This document shows positions 1 to 8,288 of a stretch of DNA of 60,289 nt, in pieces. Position 1 is the first letter of the stretch. The number at the start of each line of letters is the position of its first letter. The translations under genes were made by a program, and so were the position numbers. The notes beneath the pieces were generated by a model. That model made no database searches. It saw only the letters and a list, made by a program, of their open reading frames with translations, and was not told where the DNA came from. Source of the DNA: Bacteroidales bacterium (GTDB lineage: Bacteria; Bacteroidota; Bacteroidia; Bacteroidales; UBA3824); the NCBI GenBank assembly GCA_024413595.1, contig JAKSUC010000016.1:1-60289 (forward strand), given 5' to 3'.

Positions 1-547
1 TATAATCATTTTCGTTTCTACTTAAAAGTGAATTTGCAAAATTATCGTATTCATCGATAATTAAATAGACTTTTTGATTTGTTAATTTTGTTTGAGTTAA
101 TACATAGTCTAAAGCATCATCGCATTTTTTTATATTTTCAAATTTTTCTAATGTTTCTGATGGTAATAAATCTTGATTGAATTTAATAAAAAATCTTAAA
201 TATTCTAGTATTCTTGAATTAAACGACTCATAAACTCTCTCAATATTATTGTCAACCTTAGAAAAATCGAATTTCATAATAAGATATGAATTTCGTTTTG
301 GCGTTAGTTGAGAATAAACTTTTTTATCTTTGAAATATAAATCAAATTTGTCTTTATATTTTATATTGTAATAAGCATCTAACGTGGCAAGAAACAATGT
401 TTTACCAAATCTACGAGGACGTAAAAAGGTAAAAAACGAGTCTGATTTTTCTATCATAGGAATAAAATCAGTTTTATCAACATAATAATAATTCTCGTTG
501 ACTATTCTATCATAATCAGTTATGCCGTATGGAATACTTTTAGTCAT
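1..547 (-). CDS. AAA-ATPase-like protein (PF09820-type), 3' part cut by window edge
   Basis: The minus-strand frame opens with ATG at 547-545 and stays open to base 1, giving about 182 residues of an incomplete protein. The N-terminus (MTKSIPYGITDYDRIV, then NYYYVDKTDFI) and the FLRPRRFGKTLFL segment, a variant Walker A, are characteristic of the AAA-ATPase-like family common in Bacteroidota. VYLIIDEYDNF is the Walker B-like segment. Full-length members are usually 500-600 residues and end in a PD-(D/E)xK nuclease-like domain, which would lie outside this window. The cellular role of the family is not established. It is divergent from the operon starting at 748. Family assignment is firm, function is not. 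Confidence 0.85.
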   Translation of the reverse strand, partial: MTKSIPYGITDYDRIVNENYYYVDKTDFIPMIEKSDSFFTFLRPRRFGKTLFLATLDAYYNIKYKDKFDLYFKDKKVYSQLTPKRNSYLIMKFDFSKVDNNIERVYESFNSRILEYLRFFIKFNQDLLPSETLEKFENIKKCDDALDYVLTQTKLTNQKVYLIIDEYDNFANSLLSRNENDY

Positions 548-594
548 AATTCAAATTAAAAAAAATTAAGGTTTCAACTTGATTTTTATATTTG

Positions 595-602
595 CAAATA
601 TA
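595..602 (-). promoter_or_regulatory. Bacteroidota -7 element for the AAA-ATPase-like gene
   Basis: On the minus strand this reads TATATTTG, a perfect TAnnTTTG -7 box followed by C, about 48 bases upstream of the ATG at 547. I do not see a -33 TTTG at the usual 19-21 base spacing, so the call rests on the -7 box alone. Confidence 0.35.
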
Positions 603-747
603 ATACTTTTTTGAAAAACATGAAGATATAACAATATATGAAAAATAGATTTATAAAATCTTTAAAAAAACAAATAAAAAATCCCTAAAAAACATAAAAA
701 CATTGACATTTTTTTAGTATCTTCGTAGAAAAAAGAAAAGGAGACAG

Positions 748-1347
748 ATGAACGGAAAACAAGTTTGGAAACCCGGAACAATGCTAAATCCAGTTCCCGT
801 TGTAATGGTTAGTTGTGGAACAATGGGCGAAAAAACAAATATAATTACTGTAGCATGGGCAGGAACAATATGTAGTGATCCTGCAATGTTAAGTATTTCA
901 GTACGAAAAGAAAGATTTTCGCACAAAATGATAGTAGAAAAAGGTAAATTTGTTGTAAATTTAGTAACCACAAAACTTGCTAAAATAGCAGATTGGTGTG
1001 GCGTAAAATCAGGAAAAGATTATGATAAATTTTTAGAAACTGGATTAACAGCCGAAAAAGCCGAAACAAGTGATTGTCCAATAATATCACAAAGTCCTGT
1101 AAATATAGAATGTACAGTTGACAAAATAATAGAATTGGGAAGTCACGATATGATATTAGCCAAAGTTGATGCCGTTGATGTATCAGATAAATTAATAGAT
1201 CCAAAAACAGGAGCACTTCAACTCTATAAAGCTGATTTAGCAGTATATAGTCATGGATTTTATTATAATTTAGGATACGAAATAGGAAGATTTGGATTTT
1301 CTGTTAAAAAAAATAATACACCAACAAACAAAACACGTAAAAAATGA
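748..1347 (+). CDS. Flavin reductase family protein (FMN-binding split barrel)
   Basis: This 199-residue protein matches the flavin reductase-like family (PF01613). The N-terminal PGTMLNPVPVVMVS segment, the NIITVAWAGTICSDPAMLSIS stretch around residues 31-51 and the KFVVNL segment are typical of the FMN-binding split barrel. Members reduce flavins with NAD(P)H or bind FMN for other redox reactions; the substrate here cannot be told. A purine-rich AAAAGGAGACAG just before the ATG could serve as ribosome binding site. Its stop codon overlaps the start of the next gene (ATGA), so it is transcriptionally linked to the YbjN/protease/STAND set, although a metabolic link is not obvious. Confidence 0.85.
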   Translation: MNGKQVWKPGTMLNPVPVVMVSCGTMGEKTNIITVAWAGTICSDPAMLSISVRKERFSHKMIVEKGKFVVNLVTTKLAKIADWCGVKSGKDYDKFLETGLTAEKAETSDCPIISQSPVNIECTVDKIIELGSHDMILAKVDAVDVSDKLIDPKTGALQLYKADLAVYSHGFYYNLGYEIGRFGFSVKKNNTPTNKTRKK

Positions 1348-2675
1348 ATTTTATAACAAATTTAATAAATAAATGTGGTGGACGTTTGTCAACAGTAAAC
1401 CCTCCTGAAGTAAAATTTGGAAGATTTGCAGAGTCTGACGAAACAGATGAAATGGTTCTGTTAAGAAATTGTTCTTCAGAACTATACAAAGAAGGAAATT
1501 GTAAAGAGGCATATATTTATTTTTTTGAATATATGAGAAAACAAGGAGGACCTGCTGTTACAATAACAATTTATGAAGATAAACAAATATTTACATTTGA
1601 ATTAATACAAGGTTCAAAAATTGTTAGAGGTGCAATAACAGATTCAGAAGTTTTTACATGGGCAGATGTTGCAGAATATACAGAATTAAATGTAGCATTA
1701 ATGCGATATTTGTTAACAAAAAATAGTGAATTTGCATATTGTAAATTTGCAATTGAAAATAATATTATATCATTACGTCAAAGATGTCCAATCCAAGATA
1801 TGTCGCCAGCAGCATTTAATGAAATGTTGTCAGAAATTGCCATTTCTGCGGATTCTGTTGATGATGTTTTAGTTGAAGAATTTCCATCTCTTAAAGCTAT
1901 TGATATTGATAATATTATAGAATTACCACAACAAGAAGTTGATATTAAAATAAAATATTTAAAAAATTGGATTTTAGAAACAGAAAACTTGTTAAAAACA
2001 ACAGAAAAAGATTCAACAAAAACATATATAATATTACGATTATTATTTAAAATACTATACCTAATTTCACCAGAAGGAACATTATTAAATGATATTCGAC
2101 GTATTTATGCAGTTTATGCAACAGAATATAAACCACAAGAGTCAAATGCGCCTGAAATCAATTTTAAAATGTTAACAATGATTAGGAAAATATATGCAAT
2201 GACAGATGAAGAAATTAAAAAATCTATTTATAAAGTTCATGCAGTTTTTCCTGAAATTAGTTACATGACATTCCAAGAAATGTCGACGTCTATTGTTCAA
2301 CATATATCATTGATAGATATTTGTTTAGATGCCAATAGAGATGATTTAGTGATAGTTATGTGCGAATATATTGTAGGATTAAATAATGTTCATCATGGAA
2401 TGCCAGCAATAGCGCAAGATTTATTATTAGTATTTTGGAAAGTATTAAATCCAGAATATTTTAAGGGAATAGGATTTGTAAATGAATTTTATAATTTTTC
2501 AAATCAGAAATTGAATGCAATAAAAATATCAGATTCAATAGGAAATATTGTAAAAAAATATTCAAAAGAATATCCAGAATTAATATTTAATACAGCAAAT
2601 TTAGATTTTGGTTCAATGTCTGATTTTTCATATACATTTTTAAGAGAATTTTCAACATTGAATATTCCTAATTAG
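1344..2675 (+). CDS. Uncharacterised protein with N-terminal YbjN/secretion-chaperone-like domain
   Basis: This 443-residue soluble protein has no signal peptide or membrane segment. Residues about 40-190 show the alternating helix/strand pattern of the YbjN/type III secretion chaperone-like fold: a helix, two strands (VTITIYEDKQIFTFEL), then a helix containing LMRYLLTKN followed by the strand CKFAIENNIISLRQR. This is inferred from pattern, not from a search. The remainder is helical and unrecognised. The start overlaps the stop of the flavin reductase by four bases, and the protease begins 24 bases downstream. The C-terminal third of that protease appears to carry a related YbjN-like fold, which suggests that the two proteins interact or bind the same partner. 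Confidence 0.6.
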   Translation: MNFITNLINKCGGRLSTVNPPEVKFGRFAESDETDEMVLLRNCSSELYKEGNCKEAYIYFFEYMRKQGGPAVTITIYEDKQIFTFELIQGSKIVRGAITDSEVFTWADVAEYTELNVALMRYLLTKNSEFAYCKFAIENNIISLRQRCPIQDMSPAAFNEMLSEIAISADSVDDVLVEEFPSLKAIDIDNIIELPQQEVDIKIKYLKNWILETENLLKTTEKDSTKTYIILRLLFKILYLISPEGTLLNDIRRIYAVYATEYKPQESNAPEINFKMLTMIRKIYAMTDEEIKKSIYKVHAVFPEISYMTFQEMSTSIVQHISLIDICLDANRDDLVIVMCEYIVGLNNVHHGMPAIAQDLLLVFWKVLNPEYFKGIGFVNEFYNFSNQKLNAIKISDSIGNIVKKYSKEYPELIFNTANLDFGSMSDFSYTFLREFSTLNIPN

Positions 2676-2699
2676 TTGAACTATAATTATTAATAAAAA

Positions 2700-3794
2700 A
2701 TGACTCAACTTACCGAAAGAATAGAAAATGCAGTGATAAGAATTCAAACTCCATGGGGATTAGGAACTGGATTCTGTTTAAATACATATAATTGTATAGT
2801 ATCAAATCGTCATGTGGTTCAAGGTTGTCGCGAAGTAGTAATAAATGGATGTAATTTTAAAAAACGATTAGCCAAAGTATTATATGTAGATCCACTTTAT
2901 GATTTAGCATTTATAGAAAAACCAAACGACATAATATTTTCAGAATTAGAAATAGCGCCCCAAGAATTAGAACTACATGATGGAGAGCCTATTATAGCAG
3001 TAGGACATCCTTTTGGATTAAAATATACAAATACCAAAGGAATAATATCAAAAGCTTATAGAAAACAAGATGGTATAGATTATATTCAAACCGATGCAGC
3101 CATAAATCCTGGAAATTCAGGTGGTCCATTAATCAATTTAGAAGGGTATGTAGTTGGTGTTAACACATTTATAGTTGCAGCAGGTCAAAATTTAGGATTT
3201 GCTTTGCCTTGGACATATTTACGTAAAACGTTAGATGAATTTAACAATATAAATCGAGTATATTCAGTTCGTTGTCATTCATGTAGCAATCTTGTTACAG
3301 AAAACGATTTTCAAGGCGGATATTGTCCATATTGTGGAGTAAAAATGGATAAAGAAGATTTTGAAGGAAAATTATTTATACCATGCGATACCTCCAAAAA
3401 AGTGGAACAAATATTAACCGAATTAGGCTATGATGTTAATATAATTCGCAATGGTAAAGATAGTTGGGAAATTTACGATTGGGGAATAAGTATAAGAATA
3501 AATTATGTTGAAGAAAATGAATATGTAGTAGCAGATTCGTCGCTTTGTATATTGTCAAAAAATAATATTGCTAGAGTTTATGAATTTTTATTAAAAGAAA
3601 ATGCAAAAATTCCACGTATGGCTTTTATAGTAGAAAATAATTATGTTGGATTGAGTACTTCTTGTATCAAAGATGAAGATTTTCATTATGAAACAGGATT
3701 AGATTTATATAAAAGATACATAGATTATTGTAGAAGATTTGCAAATGTATTAATAAATAGATACGGATGTCAACCAATAGAATTAGACGGATAA
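2700..3794 (+). CDS. Trypsin-like serine protease (S1C type) with zinc ribbon and YbjN-like C-terminal domain
   Basis: Residues 1-180 form a trypsin-fold protease of the HtrA/DegP type. The triad is visible as His38 (SNRHVV), Asp68 (DPLYDLAF) and Ser140 (NPGNSGGPL). There is no signal peptide and no PDZ domain, so it probably acts in the cytoplasm. A zinc ribbon follows with Cys192/Cys195 (CHSC) and Cys209/Cys212 (CPYC). Residues about 225-364 look like the same YbjN/secretion-chaperone-like fold as the preceding gene (strands around ISIRINYV and MAFIVENNYVGLS). Cytoplasmic trypsin-like proteases next to STAND NTPases occur in proposed bacterial NTP-dependent conflict systems. That role is an inference here; the protease identity is firm. 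Confidence 0.85.
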   Translation: MTQLTERIENAVIRIQTPWGLGTGFCLNTYNCIVSNRHVVQGCREVVINGCNFKKRLAKVLYVDPLYDLAFIEKPNDIIFSELEIAPQELELHDGEPIIAVGHPFGLKYTNTKGIISKAYRKQDGIDYIQTDAAINPGNSGGPLINLEGYVVGVNTFIVAAGQNLGFALPWTYLRKTLDEFNNINRVYSVRCHSCSNLVTENDFQGGYCPYCGVKMDKEDFEGKLFIPCDTSKKVEQILTELGYDVNIIRNGKDSWEIYDWGISIRINYVEENEYVVADSSLCILSKNNIARVYEFLLKENAKIPRMAFIVENNYVGLSTSCIKDEDFHYETGLDLYKRYIDYCRRFANVLINRYGCQPIELDG

Positions 3795-3818
3795 AGAAAA
3801 TCTTGTTTTGAATTTAGT

Positions 3819-4529
3819 ATGAGAAAATTATTTTGTTTTATTTCATTTTTGGCATTAATATTATTGTCATGTGATACGTCTAACTTAGAAAATAGTGAAA
3901 AATCACAAGGGCCTTCGTCTCAAATTGTTGCAGATAGTTCAACGATTGTAGTTGCAGAAGTTCAAAAAGTTGTAGCGTATTTTAATTCAGCTCATTATCT
4001 TTTGTCTCAAGATTTTTTTTCTTGGAATAAAAATTTGTCAGATTGGGTAATTAGTTCTCAACAAAAAAGTAGTTATAATTCAAAAGGATTGTTAGTTATG
4101 AAAGAATTTTTATTTCCTAGTGTATTTAGTAAAGGAAATTTAATTCCCTTAGAACGAGATTCTTTTTTTTATAACAATGAAAAAGATACATTACAGATAA
4201 TTGGATATATATATTCAGAGGGAAATAATAATTGGATTCAAGTATCAAAAAATATATATCAATACAAACTTCATAAACGAATATCTGAGACCAAATTGTC
4301 GTGGGATTATTCAGAAAAAATTTGGAATACTGTATTGTACAAATCTCTAAATTATGACGAAAATGGAAGATTATCATTAATAAAAACCATATCTCCAGAT
4401 AGAAATGATACTGCTCAAAAATATATTTCAGAATGTGAAATTTTGTATTTAGAAAATGGATTTGAAAAACAACGAAATTATTATTCAATAATTGACGGAA
4501 AAAGAATTTTAAAACCAGAGATACTATAA
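3819..4529 (+). CDS. Predicted lipoprotein of unknown function
   Basis: This 236-residue protein starts with a lipoprotein signal: MRKLF, a hydrophobic stretch (FISFLALILL) and a lipobox ending at Cys19 (LLSC). The mature part has repeated strand-rich segments with aromatic residues (LSDWVISSQQ, NNWIQVSKN, KIWNTVLYKSLNYDENGRL). This resembles lipoproteins made of repeated beta-hairpin tags, but no family is recognised. It lies between the protease and the STAND/WD40 gene on the same strand, so it is probably part of the same unit. It would sit outside the cytoplasmic membrane, the only exported product of the set. Confidence 0.6.
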   Translation: MRKLFCFISFLALILLSCDTSNLENSEKSQGPSSQIVADSSTIVVAEVQKVVAYFNSAHYLLSQDFFSWNKNLSDWVISSQQKSSYNSKGLLVMKEFLFPSVFSKGNLIPLERDSFFYNNEKDTLQIIGYIYSEGNNNWIQVSKNIYQYKLHKRISETKLSWDYSEKIWNTVLYKSLNYDENGRLSLIKTISPDRNDTAQKYISECEILYLENGFEKQRNYYSIIDGKRILKPEIL

Positions 4530-4590
4530 ATAATATTAAAATTTTTATAAAAAAAATGATATAATACTTTTTATTTTCAAATTAGTTATT

Positions 4591-4598
4591 TAAATTTG
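4591..4598 (+). promoter_or_regulatory. Possible -7 box for the STAND/WD40 gene
   Basis: The sequence TAAATTTG fits TAnnTTTG and lies 28 bases before the ATG at 4626. A matching -33 TTG at 19-21 bases is not evident. If used, it argues for the ATG at 4626 rather than the TTG at 4596 and would let this gene be expressed apart from the upstream genes. Confidence 0.3.
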
Positions 4599-4625
4599 AC
4601 TTTTTGGAAATCAAATGTATTTGTA

Positions 4626-7600
4626 ATGGAAAACAATTTTTATTTAGGTTTAAAACCTTATCAATCAACAGATTATTTATATTTTTCAGAACGTGAAGAT
4701 GAAATAAGACAATTAAGTTATTTGTTAGATCAAGAAACAATTTCAGTTTTATATTCATCTCCCAAAGTTGGCAAAACTTCATTAATAAATGCAGGAATAT
4801 TAAATACAGAACGATTAAATAGTAAAAATGTAGTATCTTTTAAATTTGATTTGCCTGTATATTCTTCGCAATTGCCTAATATAGAGCAACAACTAGTAGA
4901 TTTTTTATTGCCAAATGTAAAAGAGCCATCATATTTAGATGTTTCTTTTAAAAATGATGATTCTTTGTGGTTTATTTCCAAAAAAATTCAAGCAAGATAT
5001 AAATCAGCTAAAAGAATTTATGTAGTGTTTGACAATTTTGAAAATTTTTTCACATATCCAGAACAAATTCGAACCAATTTTATTGAAAGTCTTTCTTCTA
5101 TAGTATATGGTGACATTCCTGAAAAATTTAATATCCAACTTCAAAAAATGATGATGGGTGAAATAGAAAATAAACTTTCAAAAGAAGGAATGACAATGAT
5201 ATATGAAAAATTGAATGTTGGATTTTTGTTTGTAATAGAAAAAAGTTTATTTAAATCATTGGTAGGTTGTGGCTCTATTTTTTCAAATATTATAAACAAT
5301 TCATTAGAATTATTACCATTTAAAAAAGAACAAGCTATAAAATTATTTGATTGTCTTGCTAATTTCCCATTACAAAATATTAAGATTATTAAATTTTCAG
5401 AAAATGTAATTAATTATCTTATTGATAATAATTTATATGAAAATAATAACGTAAATATAGGAGAATTAAGACAAGAAGTATTTTCATTGCGAGAATATGC
5501 TTCTCAAAATAATATATCAGAATTGTCGATTGATGATATAATTAATTATAATTATTTAGAAAATACGAGATTTATTTCTATTATAAATTCAATAAATAAT
5601 CAAAGTCAAATTGAAAAAATTCAACATTTTATAAATTCAGAAATCATTGTAAACAATACAATAACAACACCAGCATTTAAAATTTCAGCCTTAATTCGTC
5701 AAGGAATATTGCCAGAGACACTTCAAGTTTTAGAACAAGGAGGAATTTTGTCAAAATCAGTTACAATTTTAGGACAAGAATATTATCAAGCTTTTGACAA
5801 AAAAATATTAAATGAATTTTTAGATTTTATACAAAAATATAATAAAAGTTTATCCTCTGAAAATCAACAAAATAAAGAAGATTTAAAAGTTAACCCCATT
5901 AAAGAAAAACGTAATTCAACATATTTTTGGACATGTATTGTTTTAGCAATTTTGAGTTTAGGATTTGTATTTTTAGCATTTTCACTAAAAGAAAATTCAG
6001 AAAAAAATTCACAATCAGCGCGTAGTAATATATTGTCAACATTTGCATTTCAAAAATTAGAAACAGATCCAACATTTAGTTTAAGATTAGCACAAAAAGC
6101 CGTTCAACTTGATACTTCTAATAGACAGGCTTATAGTGCATTATTAAATTCATTTTATAATACAGACATTTTTTATAATATTTCATCACAGCTTAAAGAA
6201 AAAATTGTAACAGCAACAATATCAAACAATGCTCAATATATATTAACATTTGAAAGAAATTATGATTTAAATAAATATAATTTACATATTTTAAAAGTTG
6301 AAGGAAAAGAAATTTTGAATATTTCACATCCTAAAGAGATAATATCAGCATCAATGTCGTTAGACAATTCATTAATAATAACGTCATCAGAAGATAGTAT
6401 AGTTAGAATTTTTGATATCAATGGAACCGAAAAATTACAACTTAATGGACATAAAGCCTTGATTCGTAGTGTAGAATTTTCGTCAGATGCATCAAAAATG
6501 TTAACTGCAGGAAGTGATGGAAACGTTAAGGTTTGGAATATAGATGGAACTTTAATTTCTTCATTATCAGGACACGATGATGAAGTTTATAGTGCATGTT
6601 TTTCGCCTGATGGAACAATGATTGCAACAGCAAGTGGAGATAATACCGCAAAAATATGGACGATAGAAGGTCGTTTATTACAAACAATAACCATTAACGA
6701 AGATTCACGATTTGCCAATTCGATATTAATTTCAGTACAATTTTCACCAGACGGCAAATATTTGTTAACAGCAAGCAATGATCGATTAAACAAAAATCAT
6801 AAAGCAAGATTGTGGGATTTAGACGGAAATGAATTAGTTGTATTTTCAGGACATTCAGATTGGTTAAATTCTGCATATTTTTCACCTGATGGAAATATGG
6901 TAATAACATCGTCGCGAGATCATACTGTTAAAGTTTTTGATATTTCAGGAGAAATTACTAAACAATTGAAAGGACATAATAGTAATGTTTTTTCTGCTAG
7001 ATTTTTACCAGATAATCAATCTATTGTAACAGTGGGAAGTGATAATACAATAAGAACTTGGAGCATAGGAAAGAGATTTGAAACATATCAAGGAGCCAAA
7101 AATGTCAACTTTGCATGTTTTTCTCCCAATGGACTAAATTTGTTGGTTGTTCAAGATACAGTGGCTCAACTTTGGGATTTAACAGGAGAAAAAATTTCAG
7201 AATTTGTAGGACATTCAGCAACAATAAATACTGCACATTTCTCTCCTGATGGACAATTACTTGTTACTTCATCTGTTGACGGAACAGCGAGATTGTGGAA
7301 TATTGATGGTCAATTAAAAGAAATATTATTGCAACATAATGGTTCTGTAAATGATGCAATATTTTCGCCAAATGGCAAATATATAGTTTCAGTTTCAGAT
7401 GATAGTACAATAATAATCAAGAATTTAGAATTAGAAACACAAATAAAATGTTATGGACATTCGGGGTGTATCACCTCAGTAGCATTTTCGCCAAATGGAG
7501 AGTCTTTTGTTACAGGAGGTTGTGATTGTAAGGTTGTTATTCATGATATAAATGGTGATATAATTAGAACTTTTGTTGGACATGATGGGAAAGTAAATTC

Positions 7601-8024
7601 TGTGAATTATTCACCTGATGGACAGTATGTTATTTCTACTTCATCGGATAAAAGTGCAGTTCTTTGGGATAAATTTGGAAATATTCAAATTACATTTAGA
7701 GGTTATGAAAACCAAGTAAATTCAGCAGTATTTTCTCCTGATGGACAATATATTGTAACAACATCTGACGATGGAAATGCAAGTTTATGGACATTTGATG
7801 GTAAGGACATTATGAAATTTAATCATGATGGGAAAGTTTCTTCAGCTGTATTTTCACCAGATGGCAAATATTTATTAACTGTATATCGCAATTTATTGGG
7901 AAAACGAACAGTAAAACTTCGTATGCTAAATGCAGACGACATAAATCGCCATTTAGATCAACTCGATTTGTATGGCTCAGTTTGGATGCCTGATGATGAA
8001 ACTATTACTAAATATGGAATGTAA
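4626..8024 (+). CDS. STAND-like NTPase, membrane segment and about 14 WD40 repeats
   Basis: The protein has about 1132 residues from the ATG at 4626. I prefer this start over the upstream TTG at 4596 because that TTG lies inside a likely -7 box. The N-terminal 380 residues resemble an nSTAND1 NTPase: the YLGLKPYQSTD opening is followed by Walker A SSPKVGKTSL and by RIYVVFDNFENF as Walker B. A single hydrophobic segment (WTCIVLAILSLGFVFLAF) follows near residues 435-455. The rest contains about 14 WD40 units, most with the FSPDG core and a closing W/F-D dipeptide, enough for two seven-bladed propellers. STAND NTPases act as ATP-dependent molecular switches; the propellers presumably sense a ligand or scaffold a partner. 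With the protease upstream, a sensor-plus-protease pair is a reasonable inference. It is the last gene before a terminator. Confidence 0.8.
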   Translation: MENNFYLGLKPYQSTDYLYFSEREDEIRQLSYLLDQETISVLYSSPKVGKTSLINAGILNTERLNSKNVVSFKFDLPVYSSQLPNIEQQLVDFLLPNVKEPSYLDVSFKNDDSLWFISKKIQARYKSAKRIYVVFDNFENFFTYPEQIRTNFIESLSSIVYGDIPEKFNIQLQKMMMGEIENKLSKEGMTMIYEKLNVGFLFVIEKSLFKSLVGCGSIFSNIINNSLELLPFKKEQAIKLFDCLANFPLQNIKIIKFSENVINYLIDNNLYENNNVNIGELRQEVFSLREYASQNNISELSIDDIINYNYLENTRFISIINSINNQSQIEKIQHFINSEIIVNNTITTPAFKISALIRQGILPETLQVLEQGGILSKSVTILGQEYYQAFDKKILNEFLDFIQKYNKSLSSENQQNKEDLKVNPIKEKRNSTYFWTCIVLAILSLGFVFLAFSLKENSEKNSQSARSNILSTFAFQKLETDPTFSLRLAQKAVQLDTSNRQAYSALLNSFYNTDIFYNISSQLKEKIVTATISNNAQYILTFERNYDLNKYNLHILKVEGKEILNISHPKEIISASMSLDNSLIITSSEDSIVRIFDINGTEKLQLNGHKALIRSVEFSSDASKMLTAGSDGNVKVWNIDGTLISSLSGHDDEVYSACFSPDGTMIATASGDNTAKIWTIEGRLLQTITINEDSRFANSILISVQFSPDGKYLLTASNDRLNKNHKARLWDLDGNELVVFSGHSDWLNSAYFSPDGNMVITSSRDHTVKVFDISGEITKQLKGHNSNVFSARFLPDNQSIVTVGSDNTIRTWSIGKRFETYQGAKNVNFACFSPNGLNLLVVQDTVAQLWDLTGEKISEFVGHSATINTAHFSPDGQLLVTSSVDGTARLWNIDGQLKEILLQHNGSVNDAIFSPNGKYIVSVSDDSTIIIKNLELETQIKCYGHSGCITSVAFSPNGESFVTGGCDCKVVIHDINGDIIRTFVGHDGKVNSVNYSPDGQYVISTSSDKSAVLWDKFGNIQITFRGYENQVNSAVFSPDGQYIVTTSDDGNASLWTFDGKDIMKFNHDGKVSSAVFSPDGKYLLTVYRNLLGKRTVKLRMLNADDINRHLDQLDLYGSVWMPDDETITKYGM

Positions 8025-8221
8025 TAAAATTGGTGTAAAATAAGATTGTTGATAAACCGATTATAACATTATTTGTTTGAAAATTAGATGTTTAAAGATT
8101 GTTTTGGTTAAATAATAACCTAATATTAATTCTTAAAATGTTGTTTAAAAAAAATCTCTGACAACAATTATAATATAAAATTTAGGTAGTATAATAATCA
8201 AGTTTTAAATTATCAAAAAAT

Positions 8222-8256
8222 AAAGAGATAATGTTTTTCATTATCTCTTTATTTTT
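8222..8256. terminator. Bidirectional terminator hairpin between convergent genes
   Basis: A perfect 12-bp stem (AAAGAGATAATG at 8222-8233 and its complement at 8239-8250) with a TTTTT loop is followed by ATTTTTT. It sits between the STAND/WD40 gene and the convergent hybrid kinase and can serve both strands. Confidence 0.75.
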
Positions 8257-8288
8257 TAATTTTTGATGTTATAAAAACATATAACCTA

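Noticed and set aside
4596..4625. TTG start of the STAND/WD40 gene
   Set aside because: It lies inside a likely -7 box; the ATG at 4626 starts directly before the conserved part.
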